Of a DNA stretch of 16,600 nt, positions 12,681-16,600 are shown piece by piece. How positions within the stretch are numbered: the first letter of the stretch is position 1; each line of letters starts with the position of its first letter. A program made the translations under genes and the position numbers. The stretch spans positions 1 through 16,600 of the forward strand of contig CAZOFW010000014.1 of assembly GCA_964579365.1 (NCBI GenBank), in the 5' to 3' direction. The stretch comes from JAKPKF01 sp964579365 (GTDB lineage Bacteria > Patescibacteriota > Dojkabacteria > SC72). The notes below the pieces were generated by a model, which did no database searches, was not told where the DNA came from, and saw only the letters and a list, made by a program, of their open reading frames with translations.

Positions 12681-14324
12681 CACAGCCCTCAAATCTACTC
12701 CCGTCATATTTGCAGGTATCTCCATCCCTATTAAGCCTAAACACGTTGGAGCAATATCTGCGAGTAAACCAGTTTGCCTTGCATTTGGACCAGTTCCTAC
12801 CTTTAGTATTGGAATTCCTGCCTTAGGATAAACCTCTTCCATATCGTTTAACAAAATCAATGGAACTGGATTGTTTGTATGTGCAATATCTACTTCCTTG
12901 GTTACTCGATTAATCATGGTTTCGCAATTACCATGATCTGCAGTAATTACAACTGCTCCTCCATTTGCTAAGGTTTCCTTGGTAATTTCTCTTACACACT
13001 CATCCACTATCTCGTTACATTTAACAGTCGCATTAAAATCTCCTGTATGACCAACCATATCTGGATTAGCAAAATTCATCATTACAAAACTGTATCCATT
13101 AGTCGCAACATCCTTAATTCTTCTTACAGCCTCATCTCGAATCAGAAGTGCACTCATCTCTGGCACCTCCGCATAATTATCTACCTTTGGAGATGGGATA
13201 TTGAAAAAGTCCTCTCCTTCATGAGGAGCCTCAATACCACCATTGAAGAAGTATGTCACATGCATATATTTCTCCGTCTCAGATATGTGTATTTGCTTCT
13301 TACCATTTTCCGAAAGATGTTCTGAGAGAGATTTCTTAACAGGCAAAGGTGGAAACACTACATTCGCAGTCAATCCCTCCTCATAACCAGTCATTGTTGC
13401 AAAATAAATATTGTTTGGATAGTTTCTTCTACTGAAATGTGTGAATTCTTTTTTTACAAATACCTTTGTTAATTGTCTAGATCTGTCCTCTCTGAAATTC
13501 CAGAAAAGAACTGCATCACCCTCTTTAACCATCCCAACAGGTTTTCCCTCCGAATCTACAGCTATCCTCGGTTTAAAATGCTCATCATCCTCTCCCAAGG
13601 TATATGCTTTTTGAATAATCTCCCTTGGGTCTAGGAATGCCTCATCTGCTATGCCAACCATACACTCGTATGCAACCTTTGTCCTTTCCCACCTACTATC
13701 TCTATCCATACCATAGAATCTTCCCATCATACTTGCAATCTTTCCAATTCCTAACTCTGCTAATTTCTCGACCAGTTTACTCACATACAGGTACCCTTCC
13801 TTTTGTGGTGTGTCTCTACCATCAAGCATAATGTGAATATATGGATCAATACCATAAATTTTACAAATCTCTAAAATGGAAAAAAGATGCTTAATATGTC
13901 CGTGAACACCAGCTGCACTAAGTACACCTGTCAAATGTAGCCTTGAGCCTCTATGTCGAACAAGACTCAACATCTCCTTAATAACAGGGTTTGTATCTAG
14001 TTCTTTTGCAGATATGGCATCATTAATTCTTGGTAATGTTTGGTACACTACTTGACCTGCTCCAATATTCAAATGACCAACCTCAGAATTTCCAGCTTCC
14101 TCAGATGGAAGTCCTACATGTGTTCCAGAGGCATGTATGAGGGTAGAACGACCATATGTCCAGACGGTATCTAAGAAAGGAGTTTTTGCAGCAATTACAG
14201 CATTGCCCTCAGGATCAGGATGTACACCGAACCCATCTAGAATAATGAGTGTTACAAATTTTCTCACATCTAAAACCCTTTGAGGATCCTCACCATTCTT
14301 AAATTGTTTCTTGAATATGTTCAT
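12675..14324 (-). CDS. gpmI: 2,3-bisphosphoglycerate-independent phosphoglycerate mutase
   Basis: Glycolytic enzyme interconverting 3- and 2-phosphoglycerate through a phosphoserine intermediate, with two Mn ions. Using the ATG at 14324 the product is 549 residues. It shows the metal site LIILDGFG (26-33), the nucleophile loop GNSEVGHLNIGAG (78-90) with Ser80, DGRDTP (168-173), MGRFYGMDRDSRWER (200-214), SETEKYMHVTYFFNGG (348-363) and the second metal cluster ITADHGNCE (460-468) with HTNNPVP (482-488). The family is usually about 510 residues; the excess is an N-terminal tail of about 22 residues plus small insertions. An in-frame ATG at 14426 was not chosen because it would overlap prfB by 58 nt and add 34 unrelated residues. 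A TATAGC lies 9 nt before the chosen ATG as a weak -10. Confidence 0.93.
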   Translation of the reverse strand: MNIFKKQFKNGEDPQRVLDVRKFVTLIILDGFGVHPDPEGNAVIAAKTPFLDTVWTYGRSTLIHASGTHVGLPSEEAGNSEVGHLNIGAGQVVYQTLPRINDAISAKELDTNPVIKEMLSLVRHRGSRLHLTGVLSAAGVHGHIKHLFSILEICKIYGIDPYIHIMLDGRDTPQKEGYLYVSKLVEKLAELGIGKIASMMGRFYGMDRDSRWERTKVAYECMVGIADEAFLDPREIIQKAYTLGEDDEHFKPRIAVDSEGKPVGMVKEGDAVLFWNFREDRSRQLTKVFVKKEFTHFSRRNYPNNIYFATMTGYEEGLTANVVFPPLPVKKSLSEHLSENGKKQIHISETEKYMHVTYFFNGGIEAPHEGEDFFNIPSPKVDNYAEVPEMSALLIRDEAVRRIKDVATNGYSFVMMNFANPDMVGHTGDFNATVKCNEIVDECVREITKETLANGGAVVITADHGNCETMINRVTKEVDIAHTNNPVPLILLNDMEEVYPKAGIPILKVGTGPNARQTGLLADIAPTCLGLIGMEIPANMTGVDLRAVL

Positions 14325-14354
14325 TTGGCAGTAGCTATAATTTGAGACCTTAAC

Positions 14355-14360
14355 TATAAT
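14355..14360 (+). promoter_or_regulatory. Candidate -10 box of a leaderless prfB transcript
   Basis: A perfect TATAAT ends 8 nt before the prfB ATG, in the 44-bp gap to divergent gpmI. I see no good -35 at 16-18 bp (positions 14331-14338 read GTAGCTAT). A second TATAAT lies at 14336-14341. The exact 8-nt spacing repeats that at uppP and rplU. Confidence 0.5.
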
Positions 14361-14368
14361 ATACCGTA

Positions 14369-15454
14369 ATGGTAGATTTACGCAAAAAAGATATTCAAAA
14401 ATTAAGTACAGATCTCTTAGATACAATAAAGAGTTTAGATCTAGAAAACAAGAGAGAGAGATTAATCAAGCTTCAAAATGAAACTCTTAAGGAAAATCTC
14501 TGGAGTGATTCAGAGAATGCAAAAACAATCATGACAGAAGTTGGACAACTCCAAGAGGAAATAAATAATATAGATTCTCTAAAAGGAGATATTAATTCCC
14601 TAGTGGAGATGTTTGACTCCACAAAAAAAGAAACAGAACAAAACGACCTCATCGAAGAGTATGAATCTCTAAGAGAAAAGTTAGACAAATTCTCTCTGAT
14701 GAAATTTCTCTCTGGGAAATATGACAGTGCAGATTGCCTTCTCTCCATACATGCAGGCCAGGGAGGAACAGAAGCCAACGATTGGGCACAGATTCTCTTT
14801 AGAATGTATACAATGTACTGTGAGAAGCAGGGATGGAAATATAATGTACAGAATATGGTTAAAGGAACCGAAGCAGGGATATCTACAGTCACAATCTCAA
14901 TCACAGGCAAATATGCATATGGAAACCTTAAAAAAGAAACTGGAACTCACAGATTAGTACGAATATCTCCTTTCAATGCACAGGGACTGAGACAAACTAC
15001 ATTTGCAGGTGTTGAGGTATTACCCATGATGGCAGAGCTAGACAAAGAGATTGACATACCTGACAAAGACATAGATTTTAAAGCTGTGCTCTCAGGTGGC
15101 CCTGGAGGACAGAGTGTAAACAAAACATCTTCTGCCGTTATGATTACACACATACCAACCGGTATAACCATTCATTCCTCTAATGAAAGAAGTCAGGCGC
15201 AGAACAGACAGAATGCCATGGGTATCTTGAAAGCTAAGCTTTGGCGTATTAAACAGGAAGAAAGAGTTGATGAAATATCTCAAATTAAAGGAGACTACAA
15301 AATTGCTGGATGGGGAAACCAAATTAGAAATTACATACTGCATCCATACAAACTAGTGCGAGATTTGCGTACTAACATTGAATCTTCTGACCCTGAGAGT
15401 GTCTTAGATGGTAACCTAGAAAAATTTATTGAAGCGCAGATAAAATTGAAGTAA
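14369..15454 (+). CDS. prfB: Peptide chain release factor 2
   Basis: RF2 reads UAA and UGA and triggers peptide release. The 361-residue product has the coiled N-terminal domain (1-110), the entry motif YDSADCLLSIHAGQGGTEA (118-136), the RF2 stop-reading tripeptide Ser-Pro-Phe (200-202; RF1 has Pro-x-Thr) and the catalytic loop SGGPGGQSVNKTSSA (242-256) with Gly-Gly-Gln 246-248. It ends with LDGNLEKFIEA, as usual. The reading frame is continuous: at the place where many bacteria have a UGA programmed frameshift (around codon 23, before DLENKRERL) there is a plain TTA-GAT. The ftsE gene follows after 42 bp; the prfB-ftsE-ftsX order is also known from Actinobacteria and Firmicutes. A perfect TATAAT lies 8 nt before the ATG. 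Confidence 0.96.
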   Translation: MVDLRKKDIQKLSTDLLDTIKSLDLENKRERLIKLQNETLKENLWSDSENAKTIMTEVGQLQEEINNIDSLKGDINSLVEMFDSTKKETEQNDLIEEYESLREKLDKFSLMKFLSGKYDSADCLLSIHAGQGGTEANDWAQILFRMYTMYCEKQGWKYNVQNMVKGTEAGISTVTISITGKYAYGNLKKETGTHRLVRISPFNAQGLRQTTFAGVEVLPMMAELDKEIDIPDKDIDFKAVLSGGPGGQSVNKTSSAVMITHIPTGITIHSSNERSQAQNRQNAMGILKAKLWRIKQEERVDEISQIKGDYKIAGWGNQIRNYILHPYKLVRDLRTNIESSDPESVLDGNLEKFIEAQIKLK

Positions 15455-15474
15455 TATATATGGTATGCTATACA
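15446..15474 (+). promoter_or_regulatory. Weak candidate promoter of ftsE
   Basis: TTGAAG (15446-15451, 4 of 6), a 17-bp spacer and TATACA (15469-15474, 4 of 6). The expected start near 15481 gives a leader of about 15 nt. The -35 falls within the last codons of prfB. Readthrough from prfB is equally plausible. Confidence 0.3.
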
Positions 15475-15496
15475 ACTAAACTGTCTAACTCTGCTC

Positions 15497-16423
15497 ATGT
15501 TACTGTTTGATAAAGTTACAAAAAAATATAACGAACACATAACTGCACTTGATAACGTAGGATTCAAGGTTGACACTGGCGAATTCATCTTCATGGTAGG
15601 ACCCTCTGGAGCTGGGAAGACCACCCTCATGAGACTTCTCATAAGAGAGGAAGTCCCTACTTCCGGAAGCATATTCTTTGACAAAATTGAGGTTGCTAAA
15701 CTTCCAACAAAGCTTCTTCCAGATTACAGACAAAGACTGGGCATGGTATTCCAAGACATTAAATTGCTTGAAAACAAAACTTTACTCGAGAATATTGAAT
15801 TTGCGCTTGAAATCCTCGGAAAAGAAGACAAAGAGATTAAAGAAACTACAGAATATCTTTTAGAGACGGTTGGATTACAAGACAGAAGAAATCTCTTCCC
15901 AGCACAGCTCTCAGGAGGCGAGAAACAAAGAGGTGCAATAGCAAGAGCATTAGCAAATAATCCCGAATTATTCGTTGCAGATGAACCGACGGGAAATCTA
16001 GATCCAGATAATGCATTTCAAGTTTTAGATATCCTTCGAAAGATTAATAAATCTGGTACTACAGTAATGGTCATTACACACGACAGAGATATTGTAAATA
16101 ATATGAAAACCAGAGTAATAAGGATAGATAAAGGAAAAATCATTGGAGATAGCCAGGGCGACTATGACCATCATAAAGCACCAAAGAAAGAAACTGTAGA
16201 GATTAAAAAAGAAGAGAAAGCTGAGATTAAGGATGAGAAGCTAAAAGGACTAGATACAGAAGTTCTTGAAATACTAAATAACGCGAAGATAGACAATATA
16301 GATATGGTTTTGAACCTTACTAATTCAGATTTAGATAATCTAAAGTTCTCAGAAGAACAAAAGGATTCCTTAGAGAAATACTTAGACATATATTTAAATA
16401 ATAAAGAGAAAAAAGATGACTAA
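15497..16423 (+). CDS. ftsE: Cell-division ABC ATPase FtsE with C-terminal extension
   Basis: Cytoplasmic ATPase that pairs with FtsX to control peptidoglycan hydrolases at the division site. The ABC domain (1 to about 220) is canonical: Walker A GPSGAGKTT (35-43), Q-loop Gln86, signature LSGGEKQRGAIARAL (138-152), Walker B LFVADEPTGNLDP (158-170) and switch His195. FtsE is normally about 220-230 residues; this one is 308. The extra part is a Lys/Glu-rich linker (about 228-250) and a helical segment (252-300: TEVLEILNNAKIDNIDMVLN, then LTNSDLDNLKFSEEQKDSLE), whose pattern resembles a helix-hairpin-helix/SAM-like module. The ftsX start lies inside the last codons (8-nt overlap), confirming the FtsE identity. 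No Shine-Dalgarno is visible. Confidence 0.93.
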   Translation: MLLFDKVTKKYNEHITALDNVGFKVDTGEFIFMVGPSGAGKTTLMRLLIREEVPTSGSIFFDKIEVAKLPTKLLPDYRQRLGMVFQDIKLLENKTLLENIEFALEILGKEDKEIKETTEYLLETVGLQDRRNLFPAQLSGGEKQRGAIARALANNPELFVADEPTGNLDPDNAFQVLDILRKINKSGTTVMVITHDRDIVNNMKTRVIRIDKGKIIGDSQGDYDHHKAPKKETVEIKKEEKAEIKDEKLKGLDTEVLEILNNAKIDNIDMVLNLTNSDLDNLKFSEEQKDSLEKYLDIYLNNKEKKDD

Positions 16424-16600
16424 AACAAACAAGATAATAGAGACAGCAAAAAAGAATGTAAAAAGAAACAGATGGCTTTCTCTTTCTACAATATTTGTCT
16501 CTACGATTGTATTAACCATCTCCTCCTTTTTCATTAGTGCCGCTATCCTTGGAAGAAAGGCTGTGGATTACTACGAACAGAAAGCTCAAGTAATAATCTT
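16416..16600 (+). CDS. ftsX: Cell-division protein FtsX, N-terminal part (runs off the window)
   Basis: Membrane partner of FtsE; its extracytoplasmic loop activates cell-wall hydrolases. Only 61 codons are inside the window. They begin MTKTNKIIETAKKNVKRN (basic cytoplasmic stretch), then the family-typical RWLSLSTIFVSTIVLTISSF membrane segment (about 20-45), followed by a Lys/Tyr-containing start of the outer domain. The ATG overlaps the ftsE stop by 8 nt (ATG at 16416, ftsE TAA at 16421-16423), the usual coupled arrangement. The sequence stays open to the last base, so the gene is cut by the window edge and is not visibly broken. Confidence 0.9.
   Translation, partial: MTKTNKIIETAKKNVKRNRWLSLSTIFVSTIVLTISSFFISAAILGRKAVDYYEQKAQVII

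Noticed and set aside
14325..14426. A longer gpmI start at 14426 giving 583 residues.
   Set aside because: It would overlap divergent prfB by 58 nt, and the extra 34 residues do not resemble the enzyme; the ATG at 14324 is better.
1..16600. CRISPR array, insertion sequence, prophage, defence or toxin-antitoxin module.
   Set aside because: No regularly spaced repeats, transposase, integrase or toxin-like ORFs were seen; every gene over 80 codons that is not a shadow has a housekeeping or envelope assignment.

Overview
The window looks like a chromosomal segment of an ultra-small, AT-rich bacterium of the Candidate Phyla Radiation (Patescibacteria). The grounds are gene families, not phylogeny: short, tightly packed core genes; a Trm11/UPF0020-type RNA methylase set between the L21 and L27 genes; a membrane-anchored cohesin-domain protein; a very compact ftsQ-ftsA-ftsZ-rodA block; and a near-total lack of Shine-Dalgarno sequences. 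Dojkabacteria, Katanobacteria or Microgenomates are plausible, but the sequence alone does not decide. UGA is a real stop here (ftsQ and the glycosyltransferase end in TGA, and an RF2 gene is present), so this is not a UGA=Gly lineage such as Absconditabacteria or Gracilibacteria. No mobile element, CRISPR array, phage gene or toxin system is visible.

Layout. (1) 23-2336, plus strand: signal peptidase I (lepB), then parA-parB for chromosome partitioning. (2) 2333-11858, one long minus-strand block. In transcription order it holds a cohesin-domain surface protein, a GT-B glycosyltransferase, tRNA-Phe(GAA), tRNA-Gly(GCC), ftsQ-like, ftsA, ftsZ, rodA/ftsW, rplU (bL21), a Trm11-like methylase, rpmA (bL27) and a SpoU/RlmB-like 2'-O-methyltransferase. 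(3) 11889-12680, plus strand: uppP. (4) 12675-14324, minus strand: gpmI. (5) 14369 to the end, plus strand: prfB, ftsE with an unusual C-terminal tail, and the first 61 codons of ftsX, which runs off the window. No stretch over 300 bases lacks a gene.

How it fits together. The genes serve envelope growth and division (UppP recycles undecaprenyl carrier, RodA/FtsW polymerises glycan, FtsQ/A/Z/E/X form or steer the divisome), chromosome segregation (ParAB), protein export (LepB), surface decoration (glycosyltransferase and cohesin protein) and translation (bL21, bL27, two rRNA/tRNA modification enzymes, RF2, two tRNAs).

The most interesting signal is regulatory. Of 18 visible starts, 17 lack a Shine-Dalgarno sequence. 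At transcript-leading genes a -10-like hexamer lies only 7-8 nt before the ATG, several with a -35 box at 16-18 bp, which predicts leaderless mRNAs. The divergent cohesin/uppP promoters interlock in a 30-bp gap. The main exception is ftsA, with two candidate promoters and a 15-bp stem-loop in a roughly 78-nt leader. I found no clearly new multi-gene system; the window is mostly core genome with unusual architecture.
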